Origin: Rhodospirillales bacterium | Lineage (GTDB): Bacteria > Pseudomonadota > Alphaproteobacteria > Rhodospirillales > Defluviicoccaceae | DNA length: 10,572 bases | Direction of reading: 5' to 3' | NCBI GenBank assembly: GCA_030622775.1 | Contig: JAUXFS010000022.1 | Location: 1-10,572, forward strand | Shown here: piece by piece, positions 1 through 6,371 of the stretch | Layout of the letters: every line of letters starts with the position of its first letter | How positions within the stretch are numbered: the first letter of the stretch is position 1 | Notes under the pieces: generated by a model | Database searches by the model: none | What the model was told of the DNA's origin: nothing | The model's input: the letters and a program-made list of their open reading frames with translations, nothing else | Position numbers and translations under genes: made by a program

Positions 1-2041
1 GAGCGCGCAGGGCCTTGCGGTCGCCGGGGCTCAACGCGGCGATCTGATGGGTCGCCCGACCGCGCGGCAACGAGCCCAGGGCCTCGGCCACCTGGAAAAC
101 GAGTCCCCGCGCCGCGCCGGACAGTTCCGCCCCACGAGCCTGGAACAACGGTGTGAGGCGGGCGTGCAAATGGCCCTCCAGCCAGCGGACAAGGCGCCGG
201 CGGATCCGTTCACGGGGGTCCGCTTCCAGGAGGTCGGAAGCGAACGGCTCGATCGTCGGGCGGAACACGTCGCCGCTCGGGGCAAGCCTGGCCACCGGGA
301 CTCCGCGCCAACCGATGCAGCCGTCGTCGGACAGGGCAAACGCCTCGTCGCCGTCCTTTTCGAGCCGGATGATCCGCTGCATGATCTCGGAGCGCAAAGC
401 GCGAAGCGCCGCCGCGGTAACCGCTTTTCCGGCGCCGGTCTCCCCCGGACCCGCAATGCCGTCGCCGGCCGGATCGACGACGAAACGGAACCCCTTGAGC
501 GTACCGACGAAATGCCCCTCGACCAGCACTTCATCGTCGGCGTTGACCGCGGCCAGCAGATCCCCGCGGTCCTTCATCCGGCCGACGAGCAACGCGGTGC
601 GACGGTCGACGAAACGCTGGATCAGGCGTTCGTGCAAGGCATCGGAAAGCCTGTCCTCGATCCCTCGGGTCCTTTCCCGCCAATGGGCCGCGTCGTCCAG
701 CCAGTCGCCATGGTTGGAAACATAGGTCCAGGTGCGGATGTTGGCGATCCGCTGCATCAGCACCTCGATATCGCCGTCGACCCGGCTGATCCGGTCCACC
801 TGACGCCCCACCCAGTCGGTCGGCAGCCGCCCGCCGCACTCTCCCGATCCCGCCAGATAGCGAAAGATCTGCCCCAGCAACCGGGCATGGGCATCGCTCA
901 TGACCTTGCCGAAGTCGGGAATTTTGCAGATTTCCCAAAGAAGTCTCACCGCTTCCGGCCCTCGCGCCAAGTCGGTGATTCCGGGATCCTTGGTCAGCAG
1001 GGACAGCGCGACGTCGTCGTCGGCCTCGCGGGCCTTGACCAATTCCGGTCGTCCTGGCGGTCGCGACAGGCTGGCTTTGAGCCGGGCGATGGACGTGAAG
1101 TCGAGGCCGCTGTTGCGCCAGAACACAGCCCTGAGCGGATCGAAGCGATGGCTCTCGATCCGCTCCGCCACCTCCGGGCTGAAGGCGCCGATATCGGTGG
1201 TCGTTCCGAAGGTGCCGTCCTTCATGTGCCGCCCGGCACGCCCGGCGATCTGCGCCAGTTCCGACGGCGTCAATGCCCGGGGGACCCGTCCATCGAACTT
1301 GCGCGTGGCGGCGAAGGCGACGTGGTCGACGTTCATGTTGAGACCCATCCCGATGGCGTCGGTGGCAACCAGGTAGTCGACCTCGCCGTCCTGATACATC
1401 GCCACCTGCGCATTGCGGGTGCGCGGGCTGAGTGCGCCGAGGACGACGGCGGCGCCACCGCGCTGGCGGCGGATCAATTCGGCGATGACGTAAACGTCGG
1501 CGGCGCTGAAAGCGACGATGGCACTTCGCGGCGGCAGCCGCGAGACCTTGCACGAGCCGTTGTAGCGAAGCGTGGAAAACCGCGGCCGCGAAACGAACTC
1601 GGCTTCGGGAACCAGCCGGCGCAGCAACGGCTTGATCGTTTCCGCGCCCATGAGCATGGTTTCCAGCGAACCGCGGGCGTGCAGCAGCCGGTCGGTGAAG
1701 ATGTGGCCACGGTCGGGATCGGCGCACATCTGGATTTCGTCGACGGCGAGGAAGGCGACCCGCCGCGTCACCGGCATCGACTCCACCGTGCACAGGAAAT
1801 ATCGGGCGTCCGGCGGCACGATCTTCTCTTCGCCGGTGATCAGGGCGACCGACCGCGGTCCCTTGATCCTGACCGCCCGGTCGTAGTTTTCACGTGCGAG
1901 GAGCCGCAGCGGGAACCCGATCATCCCCGATTCGAAGCCGAGCATGCGGTCCATCGCCAGATAGGTCTTGCCGGTGTTGGTCGGTCCCAGCACGGCAACC
2001 AGGCGGTGTCTTTCGCCGACCGGGGCGGTATGGATCTGCAT
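1..2041 (-). CDS. SUV3-like ATP-dependent RNA helicase (C-terminus cut by window edge)
   Basis: Superfamily 2 helicase of the SUV3 type, which in mitochondria unwinds RNA for the degradosome; in alphaproteobacteria a role in RNA turnover is inferred. The frame stays open from an ATG at 2041 to the window edge, giving 680 visible residues. Walker A GPTNTGKT is at residues 19-26, the SUV3-type Walker B DEIQ at 101-104, motif III-like MGAET at 131-135, motif V ATDAIGMGLN at 226-235 and motif VI QIAGRAGR at 264-271. After the two RecA-like domains comes a region of about 400 residues with no motif I can name. An in-frame stop (that of pcm) lies 51 bp upstream with no other start codon between, so the ATG is well fixed, but it has no clear Shine-Dalgarno. 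It lies downstream of pcm on the same strand and is probably co-transcribed. The family is confident, the substrate unknown. Confidence 0.92.
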   Translation of the reverse strand, partial: MQIHTAPVGERHRLVAVLGPTNTGKTYLAMDRMLGFESGMIGFPLRLLARENYDRAVRIKGPRSVALITGEEKIVPPDARYFLCTVESMPVTRRVAFLAVDEIQMCADPDRGHIFTDRLLHARGSLETMLMGAETIKPLLRRLVPEAEFVSRPRFSTLRYNGSCKVSRLPPRSAIVAFSAADVYVIAELIRRQRGGAAVVLGALSPRTRNAQVAMYQDGEVDYLVATDAIGMGLNMNVDHVAFAATRKFDGRVPRALTPSELAQIAGRAGRHMKDGTFGTTTDIGAFSPEVAERIESHRFDPLRAVFWRNSGLDFTSIARLKASLSRPPGRPELVKAREADDDVALSLLTKDPGITDLARGPEAVRLLWEICKIPDFGKVMSDAHARLLGQIFRYLAGSGECGGRLPTDWVGRQVDRISRVDGDIEVLMQRIANIRTWTYVSNHGDWLDDAAHWRERTRGIEDRLSDALHERLIQRFVDRRTALLVGRMKDRGDLLAAVNADDEVLVEGHFVGTLKGFRFVVDPAGDGIAGPGETGAGKAVTAAALRALRSEIMQRIIRLEKDGDEAFALSDDGCIGWRGVPVARLAPSGDVFRPTIEPFASDLLEADPRERIRRRLVRWLEGHLHARLTPLFQARGAELSGAARGLVFQVAEALGSLPRGRATHQIAALSPGDRKALRA

Positions 2042-2092
2042 GTTTTGAACATTGCGGCTTTGCGCCCGGAACGCAAGCGGCGGTACGGGCTC

Positions 2093-2767
2093 TTAGCGTC
2101 CCTCGACCATCGGCACGAAGGCGACCGGCAGCTTGCCCTCCTTCGACAGCGTCCCGTCGGCCTGCTTGACGCAGCGATAGAGCATCTGCGTTTCGTTCCT
2201 CAGGCCCACGGGAATGACCATCCGACCGCCGGCCTTGAGCTGTTCGCCCAGGACGACGGGGATTTCGGGCGGCGCCGCGGTCACCATGATCGCGTCGAAC
2301 GGCGCCTCCTCGGGCCACCCGCGATATCCGTCGCCGACGCGCACCGTGACGTTCCGGTAGCCGAGCCGCCGCAGGCGAAGACGCGCAAGTTCGGCCAGTT
2401 CCGGGACGAATTCCATCGTGAACACCTGGCCCGCGGTCTCGGCCAGCACCGCCGCCTGATAACCGCAGCCGGTGCCGACCTCGAGCACGCGGTCGTCTTC
2501 CTTCAGGTCGAGAAGATCGGTCATCACCGCGACGATGTAGGGTTGGGAAATCGTCTGTCCATGGCCGATTCCGAGTGGCCGGTTGGCGTAGGCGAAGGGC
2601 ATTTCCCATTCCGGGACGAACTCATGGCGGGGAACGCTGGCCATCGCCAGCATCACCCGGTCGGAGTATGTCGCCCGGCCGGTCCAGGACACGGTGTCGC
2701 GCGCCTCGGACTCGATTTCCCTGAGCAGCCGCTGGTGAGCGTCGGTGAACCGCTCCTGCTTGTTCAT
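2093..2767 (-). CDS. pcm: Protein-L-isoaspartate O-methyltransferase
   Basis: Uses S-adenosylmethionine to methylate L-isoaspartyl residues formed by spontaneous damage, which starts their repair to aspartate in the cytoplasm. The 224-residue protein is close to the usual length of about 210. It carries the family motif GQTISQPYIVA at residues 70-80, the SAM-binding motif I VLEVGTGCGYQ at 94-104 and a later motif with FDAIMVTAA at about 157-165. The ATG at 2767 is preceded by AAGGGGGA (2777-2784), nine bases away, a usable if slightly distant Shine-Dalgarno. The helicase gene follows after 51 bp on the same strand, and htpG is divergent. The pairing with htpG suggests a protein-quality theme, but that is inference; pcm is also known as a stationary-phase survival gene in enterics. 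Confidence 0.95.
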   Translation of the reverse strand: MNKQERFTDAHQRLLREIESEARDTVSWTGRATYSDRVMLAMASVPRHEFVPEWEMPFAYANRPLGIGHGQTISQPYIVAVMTDLLDLKEDDRVLEVGTGCGYQAAVLAETAGQVFTMEFVPELAELARLRLRRLGYRNVTVRVGDGYRGWPEEAPFDAIMVTAAPPEIPVVLGEQLKAGGRMVIPVGLRNETQMLYRCVKQADGTLSKEGKLPVAFVPMVEGR

Positions 2768-2790
2768 GACCGATCATCCCCCTTCCGGCC

Positions 2791-2819
2791 AGCTTGCGGA
2801 GCGAACGGTCTTACGTCAA
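2791..2819 (-). promoter_or_regulatory. Possible sigma-70-type promoter for pcm
   Basis: On the minus strand TTGACG (2819-2814) is a five-of-six match to the -35 consensus. A 17-base spacer later stands CAAGCT (2796-2791), a poor -10 match. The predicted start of transcription would be near 2784, about 17 bases before the pcm ATG, which is tight but just leaves room for the Shine-Dalgarno. Alphaproteobacterial -10 elements are loose, so this is only a candidate. Confidence 0.28.
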
Positions 2820-2971
2820 GCTCGCGGAACGGCGCGCCTTGCGGTAGCCCGGCGACTGCTTGCCCATCCGCGGCAGGCACCCATGGAGAAAGCCGACACT
2901 CCGTTCATCGCTCACCGATGTTTCGGGCCCTCGCGCCGGTGACGGGAAGTCGCATCAAAACAACGGAAGGG

Positions 2972-3000
2972 CTTGCGGCGCGGCCAACCTTGGCACATAT
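2972..3000 (+). promoter_or_regulatory. Candidate heat-shock (sigma-32/RpoH) promoter of htpG
   Basis: CTTGCGG at 2972-2978 matches the conserved CTTG core of the RpoH -35 element. After 14 bases GCACATAT (2993-3000) matches the CCCCATNT -10 consensus at six of eight positions, including the CATNT part. Both elements and the spacing fit the known enterobacterial sigma-32 consensus, and htpG is a classic RpoH target. Transcription would start near 3007, giving a leader of about 40 bases. The -35 lacks the AAA after CTTG, so this remains a prediction. Confidence 0.5.
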
Positions 3001-3017
3001 CACGCCCCGACAAGGTT
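2986..3017. repeat. Inverted repeat AACCTTG-N18-CAAGGTT in the htpG control region
   Basis: Perfect 7-base arms at 2986-2992 and 3011-3017 are separated by 18 bases. The element overlaps the predicted -10 and start point of the htpG promoter, where an operator would be expected. It is not the CIRCE element (TTAGCACTC-N9-GAGTGCTAA). A chance occurrence cannot be excluded for arms of this size with a free spacer. Confidence 0.35.
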
Positions 3018-3046
3018 ATGACCGAATGGGGGAATCTACGGACGCC

Positions 3047-4945
3047 ATGGCGCAGGAAACATTCACCTTTCAGACTGAAGTCGGCCGACTTCTCGACATC
3101 GTCGCCCACTCGCTGTACTCCCACAAGGAGATATTCCTCCGGGAGTTGATTTCCAACGCCTCCGACGCCTGCGATCGCCTGCGCTACGCGGCGATTACCG
3201 ACCCGAACCTGATCGTAGGGGAAACGGAGTTCAAGATCCGCCTCGACGTCGACAAGGACGCGCGGACGCTGAGGCTGTCGGACAACGGCATTGGCATGAA
3301 CCACCAGGATCTGATCGAGACCCTGGGAACCATCGCCCGATCCGGGACCCAGGCGTTCGTGTCGCAGTTGACCGGCGACGCGAAAAAGGACGTGGCGCTG
3401 ATTGGCCAGTTCGGCGTCGGCTTCTATTCGGCGTTCATGGTGGCCGAAAAGATCGAGGTGCTCACCCGCAAGGCCGGCGAGGACAAGGCGTGGCTGTGGA
3501 TCTCCGACGGCAGGAGCCAGTTCACCATCGACGAGGCTTCCCGCGATGGCTGCGGCACCACCGTCACCGTTCACCTGAACGAGGACGGGGAGGAGTTCAC
3601 CGAGCAGGCGCGCCTTCACGCCATCGTCAAGAAGTACTCCGACCACATCGGCTTTCCGATCCTGATGGAGAAGGATGACAAGCCCGAGACCCTGAATGCG
3701 GCATCGTCGTTGTGGACCCGGCCGAAAAAGGACATCACCCCGGACCAGTACAAGGAATTCTACCATCACGTGGGCCACACCTTCGACGACCCGTGGCTCA
3801 CCCTGCACAACGCCCTCGAAGGGGTCCTGTCCTATACCAGTCTGCTGTTCGTTCCTTCGGCGCCGGCTTTCGACCTGTTCCACCCGGATCGCAAGAGCCA
3901 CGTCAAGCTGTACGTCAAGCGGGTGTTCATCACCGACGATTGCGAGGGACTGCTGCCGGCCTACCTGCGTTTCCTCCGCGGCATCGTCGACTCCGAGGAC
4001 CTGCCGCTGAACATCAGCCGGGAGACGTTCCAGCACGATCCGCGACTGGCGAAGATGCGAACGGGGCTGGTCAAGCGGGTGCTCGACGAACTGGCGAAGA
4101 AGGCGAAAGGCGCGCCTGAGGAGTACGACAACTTCTGGACTAATTTCGGTGCGGTGCTGAAGGAAGGCGTCTACGAGGATTTCGAGAACCGCGACAGGAT
4201 ATTGGATATTTGCCGCTTCCGCAGCACGGCGGGCGAGGCGCTCACGTCCCTCGACGCCTACGTCGAGCGGATGAAGGAGGGGCAGGATACGATCTATTTC
4301 ATCAGTGGCGAACAGGCCGAGGCGCTGAGCCGTAGCCCGCAACTGGAGGGTTTCAAGGCCAAGGGCGTCGAAGTTCTGCTTCTGACCGATCCCATCGACG
4401 AGTTCTGGGTTCCCGCCGTCGGCGCCTACAAGGACAAGCGCTTCAAGTCAGCGGCCGGCGCCGGCGCCGACCTCGGCAAGATCGCCGGCGGAGAAGAGAA
4501 GGGGAAAACCGAAGAGGCGGAGTCCGAGGACACGGCAGGCATGGACACGCTGCTGGCGGCTCTGAAACTTGCTCTCGGTGAGACGGTCAAGGATGTTCGC
4601 GTCTCGGAGCGCCTGACCGACAGTCCGGTTTGCCTGGTGGCCGGTGAAGGGGACATGGACATGTACCTCGAGCGCATGCTCAAGCAACATCGGCAGCTGG
4701 ATTCCTCGATGATCACGGCGCGCATTCTCGAGGTAAATGCCGGTCACCCGCTGATCAAGCAGCTGGCGGCGATGGCGGCGGAGGGAGACGGTGCCGGCGA
4801 AGCGCTGGGCGATGCCGCCCATCTGCTGTTCGATCAGGCGCGGATTGTCGAAGGCGAAACGGTCAGTGATCCGATCGCCTTCTCACGAAGGCTGGCGTCG
4901 GTCATGGAAAAGGGGTTGGCCGCCTGGGAGAGGCGCGCGACGTAA
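3047..4945 (+). CDS. htpG: Molecular chaperone HtpG (bacterial Hsp90)
   Basis: Cytosolic ATP-dependent homodimeric chaperone of the Hsp90 family, which helps mature or refold client proteins, mainly under heat stress. The 632 residues compare with 624 in E. coli. The N-terminal GHKL ATPase domain is intact: ELISNASDA at residues 33-41 (catalytic Glu33, Mg-binding Asn37), DNGIGM at 79-84, GTIARSGT at 94-101 and the lid motif GQFGVGFYSAF at 120-130. The middle domain and the C-terminal dimerisation domain follow, separated by an acidic, Lys/Glu-rich linker at about residues 467-499. The bacterial form ends without MEEVD, as expected. The ATG at 3047 gives the usual start MAQETFTFQTEVGRLLD, with GGGGGAA at 3028-3034 12 bases upstream; an in-frame ATG at 3026 would add seven residues and cannot be excluded. 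It is divergent from pcm and convergent with the small gene at 5044-5292. Confidence 0.97.
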   Translation: MAQETFTFQTEVGRLLDIVAHSLYSHKEIFLRELISNASDACDRLRYAAITDPNLIVGETEFKIRLDVDKDARTLRLSDNGIGMNHQDLIETLGTIARSGTQAFVSQLTGDAKKDVALIGQFGVGFYSAFMVAEKIEVLTRKAGEDKAWLWISDGRSQFTIDEASRDGCGTTVTVHLNEDGEEFTEQARLHAIVKKYSDHIGFPILMEKDDKPETLNAASSLWTRPKKDITPDQYKEFYHHVGHTFDDPWLTLHNALEGVLSYTSLLFVPSAPAFDLFHPDRKSHVKLYVKRVFITDDCEGLLPAYLRFLRGIVDSEDLPLNISRETFQHDPRLAKMRTGLVKRVLDELAKKAKGAPEEYDNFWTNFGAVLKEGVYEDFENRDRILDICRFRSTAGEALTSLDAYVERMKEGQDTIYFISGEQAEALSRSPQLEGFKAKGVEVLLLTDPIDEFWVPAVGAYKDKRFKSAAGAGADLGKIAGGEEKGKTEEAESEDTAGMDTLLAALKLALGETVKDVRVSERLTDSPVCLVAGEGDMDMYLERMLKQHRQLDSSMITARILEVNAGHPLIKQLAAMAAEGDGAGEALGDAAHLLFDQARIVEGETVSDPIAFSRRLASVMEKGLAAWERRAT

Positions 4946-5003
4946 CCGCGTCTTCGCTGGCGTTGGTGACGCTTCGGGCTGCAGTCAAGCGGCTCGTTCA
5001 GTT

Positions 5004-5029
5004 CGCCCGCTGGGCGGTTAGCTATAACC
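5004..5029. terminator. Weak hairpins between the convergent htpG and small gene
   Basis: CGCCC-GCT-GGGCG (5004-5016) and the overlapping GGTTA-GCTA-TAACC (5016-5029) could each form a 5-bp stem in the 98-bp gap between the two convergent stop codons. Neither is followed by a run of T on either strand, so they are not classical intrinsic terminators. They may aid Rho-dependent ending or protect 3' ends. Confidence 0.22.
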
Positions 5030-5043
5030 TGCGAGAACGTCCC

Positions 5044-5292
5044 CTAAAACAACTCGCGGGAAAGAAGCTCTTTGCGCGTCGCGATGATGAGCGACTGCAG
5101 GCTGGCCCGGCTGACACCGTCGCGACGCATGATCGCCTCGGTCACCGGATCGTTCAGCAGGTCCTCGAGCGTAGGTTCAGTGCCCCCTTCCGCGTAAGGA
5201 TCGCTTCTCGTCGGACGCCGCCGCGGCATCGTTCGTGCTGCGACTGGTGACCGTCCGCCAATGGGTCGATGATCGCCCATAAAACCGAACAT
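5044..5292 (-). CDS. Small uncharacterised protein (82 aa), TLEDLLNDP/MRRDGV motif
   Basis: I do not recognise a named family. The ATG at 5292 is chosen because GGGAGG (5298-5303) lies five bases upstream; a TTG at 5316 is in frame but has no such site. The predicted protein starts with Met-Phe-Gly-Phe-Met, has an Arg-rich and probably flexible stretch at residues 20-30 and an acidic linker. It then has a conserved-looking segment with TLEDLLNDPV at 41-50 and MRRDGV at 55-60, and ends in a likely helix with LQSLIIATRKELL. There is no signal peptide, membrane segment or cysteine. From memory, short alphaproteobacterial proteins with an L-x-D-P...M-x-x-D-G-V pattern exist without known function, so this is probably a real gene, perhaps an adaptor or regulator. 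Codon use is GC-rich like its neighbours, unlike its AT-rich upstream region. Confidence 0.72.
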   Translation of the reverse strand: MFGFMGDHRPIGGRSPVAARTMPRRRPTRSDPYAEGGTEPTLEDLLNDPVTEAIMRRDGVSRASLQSLIIATRKELLSRELF

Positions 5293-5297
5293 AGTAT

Positions 5298-5303
5298 CCT
5301 CCC
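5298..5303 (-). promoter_or_regulatory. Shine-Dalgarno GGGAGG deciding the start of the 82-aa gene
   Basis: On the minus strand GGGAGG is followed by five bases and then ATG at 5292. This spacing is ideal and favours the ATG over the upstream in-frame TTG at 5316, which overlaps no comparable site. Confidence 0.75.
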
Positions 5304-5330
5304 AAATTCCATTCAACTTTCAGCCGACAT

Positions 5331-5347
5331 TGTTCCCCATGGGAACA
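5331..5347. promoter_or_regulatory. Palindrome TGTTCCC-CAT-GGGAACA, possible operator
   Basis: Perfect 7-base arms around a 3-base centre lie 39 bases upstream of the ATG of the 82-aa gene. The shape and length suit a dimeric helix-turn-helix repressor site; in RNA it would form a compact hairpin just before the ribosome-binding region. It does not match the alphaproteobacterial LexA box (GTTC-N7-GTTC). The regulator is unknown. Confidence 0.45.
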
Positions 5348-5422
5348 CCACCTAAACTTCATGCCGCACCGCAGTTGTACGCTACCATCCGATTTTTACT
5401 GTTTTTGTGTTCTTTTGATGTC

Positions 5423-5452
5423 GTTATATTTACTCTAACTCGGATTTCGTAA
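5423..5452 (-). promoter_or_regulatory. Possible proximal promoter for the 82-aa gene
   Basis: On the minus strand TTACGA (5452-5447) and TATAAC (5428-5423) are separated by 18 bases. The -10 matches five of six consensus positions and the -35 only three. Transcription would begin near 5416 and give a leader of about 120 bases containing the 5331-5347 palindrome. Confidence 0.25.
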
Positions 5453-5524
5453 CGCAACAAACGCCTCAGTTCGAACGACTGGGTCTATTTTCCTCCTAAT
5501 AGTATGATCCAACGGATTTCGATT

Positions 5525-5553
5525 ATTATACCTTTCAAATCAAGCAGCGACTA
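5525..5553 (-). promoter_or_regulatory. Perfect TATAAT on the minus strand, candidate distal promoter
   Basis: TATAAT at 5530-5525 is an exact -10 consensus. The hexamer 17 bases upstream, TAGTCG (5553-5548), matches the -35 consensus at three positions only. A transcript from here would start near 5518 and run through the AT-rich leader into the 82-aa gene, or make a separate small RNA. In AT-rich DNA such a hexamer can arise by chance. Confidence 0.28.
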
Positions 5554-5596
5554 TACCCTGTTTGGGGCATAAAAACAAGCGTCATGGTAGATTTTT

Positions 5597-5612
5597 TGCG
5601 CCCGCGGGCGCA
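5597..5612 (-). terminator. 16-bp GC palindrome just after the DUF1223 stop
   Basis: TGCGCCCGCGGGCGCA is a perfect palindrome 14 bases beyond the DUF1223 stop codon. It would form a strong short hairpin in the minus-strand transcript and probably marks its 3' end. The flanking homopolymer is on the wrong side for a classical terminator: the minus-strand RNA has six A after the stem, and the T run precedes it on the plus strand. Function as a 3'-end stabiliser or Rho-assisted terminator is inference. Confidence 0.35.
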
Positions 5613-5626
5613 CTCCTCCGGGAAAA

Positions 5627-6349
5627 TCAGTTCCGGTTCAGGTCCAGGCGGGCCGCGCCAAGAATACGACCGGTGTTTTGCGCCTGCACGATTACCGCGC
5701 ACGCGTCACCCAACCCTTCGGTTTCGGGCATGATCGCGGTCAGGGTCACCGCCTCGCCGTTCCACGAGCCGATCCGGGTGAAGCTACGCACCACGTTGTA
5801 GTTGCGCACTTCCCGGCCCCGGTTCTCGCCCCGGCTCACCCGCGTCGAATGTTCCTTGTCGAACAGCACCAGCCAAACGGTGGCATCCTCGTCCGCCGGC
5901 GCCCCGCCGACGGCAACGACGATCCGGCCGTCGCCGGCGCGGCTGATCTCCACTGCCAGCGGGTTCCCGGGTTCGGGCTCGTCGAGGCGGTTCAACACCG
6001 CCTCGCGGTTCGAGCCGGTCACCTGGGAGGCGCCGTGAATGACAATCTGCGGGGTGTAGACGTATCCAAGTCCCAGCCGGCGGGCGTAGTCGCGCTGGCG
6101 CTGGGTGGTGGCGGCAATGGCGAACGGATCCCTCCAGCCGAGATAGTCCCAATAGTCGACGTGCTCGGAAAGCGCCAGAACGTCGGCGCGCTCGGCGAGT
6201 TCGCCAATGAGGGCATCGGCGGGCGGGCACGACGAGCAACCCTGAGAGGTGAACAGCTCGACCACGGTCAGCGGATCGCCGGCGGCCGATGGATCGGGCG
6301 CCAGCGCCACGGCGGCAACAAGCAGGGCGCGGACGGCGGAACGGATCAT
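5627..6349 (-). CDS. Exported DUF1223 thioredoxin-like protein
   Basis: Member of the DUF1223 family, predicted to be a thioredoxin-fold protein outside the cytoplasm; its biochemical role is not established. With the ATG at 6349 the protein has 240 residues and a clear signal peptide: positive n-region MIRSAVR, a hydrophobic stretch of about ten residues and a likely cut after SAA at residue 23. An upstream in-frame TTG at 6385 would spoil this and has no ribosome site. Family hallmarks are VELFTSQGCSSCPPAD at 30-45, with the redox pair Cys38 and Cys41 in a CxxC, HVDYWDYLGW at 63-72 and YTPQIVIHG at 98-106. The cis-Pro expected in thioredoxin folds may be the proline of YTPQ. It lies 84 bp downstream of acnA, an arrangement I recall from other alphaproteobacteria, so co-transcription is plausible. 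The Shine-Dalgarno is weak. Confidence 0.88.
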   Translation of the reverse strand: MIRSAVRALLVAAVALAPDPSAAGDPLTVVELFTSQGCSSCPPADALIGELAERADVLALSEHVDYWDYLGWRDPFAIAATTQRQRDYARRLGLGYVYTPQIVIHGASQVTGSNREAVLNRLDEPEPGNPLAVEISRAGDGRIVVAVGGAPADEDATVWLVLFDKEHSTRVSRGENRGREVRNYNVVRSFTRIGSWNGEAVTLTAIMPETEGLGDACAVIVQAQNTGRILGAARLDLNRN

Positions 6350-6371
6350 GCCCCACAATAAGCGGGACGGG

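Larger units (their letters stand above)
5293..5626. other. AT-rich intergenic region upstream of the 82-aa gene
   Basis: This 334-bp gap between the DUF1223 stop and the small gene holds no supportable protein gene. From about 5380 to 5590 it is clearly AT-rich (by eye roughly 35-40% GC) between genes of far higher GC, with T-rich runs near 5394-5416. On the minus strand it holds a perfect TATAAT (5530-5525), a second -10-like TATAAC (5428-5423), an orphan AGGAGGA (5497-5491) with no ATG or GTG at a useful distance, and a 17-bp palindrome (5331-5347). CGGATTTCG occurs twice (5441-5449 and 5513-5521). It looks like a long regulatory leader or a small RNA locus, though it could be a relic of inserted DNA. 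Confidence 0.6.

Noticed and set aside
531..1793. A 420-codon Arg-rich minus-strand frame overlapping the helicase
   Set aside because: The frame with helicase motifs I, II, III, V and VI runs through the same DNA and is open over the whole length; this one is Arg/Pro/Gly-rich noise.
2745..2942. A 65-codon plus-strand frame in the pcm-htpG gap
   Set aside because: No ribosome site, begins inside pcm, and the product has no recognisable feature.
47..3046. Plus-strand frame open for about 1000 codons ahead of and in frame with htpG
   Set aside because: It runs antisense to the helicase and pcm, both with clear family motifs, and its translation shows no recognisable domain. High GC with biased third positions removes stop codons from the opposite strand.
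2912..4342. A 476-codon minus-strand frame opposite htpG
   Set aside because: Shadow of the well-supported htpG; no ribosome site and no family motif.
5177..5362. A 61-codon minus-strand frame overlapping the 82-aa gene
   Set aside because: Its ATG at 5362 has no good ribosome site and it overlaps the better-supported small gene in another frame.
5464..5483. GTTCGAAC palindrome resembling a tRNA T-loop
   Set aside because: The flanking bases do not form a 5-bp T-stem on either strand and no anticodon arm or acceptor stem is present nearby.
5441..5521. CGGATTTCG repeated twice, 72 bp apart
   Set aside because: Only two 9-base copies with no inverted partner or target-site duplication; not enough to claim a mobile-element trace.
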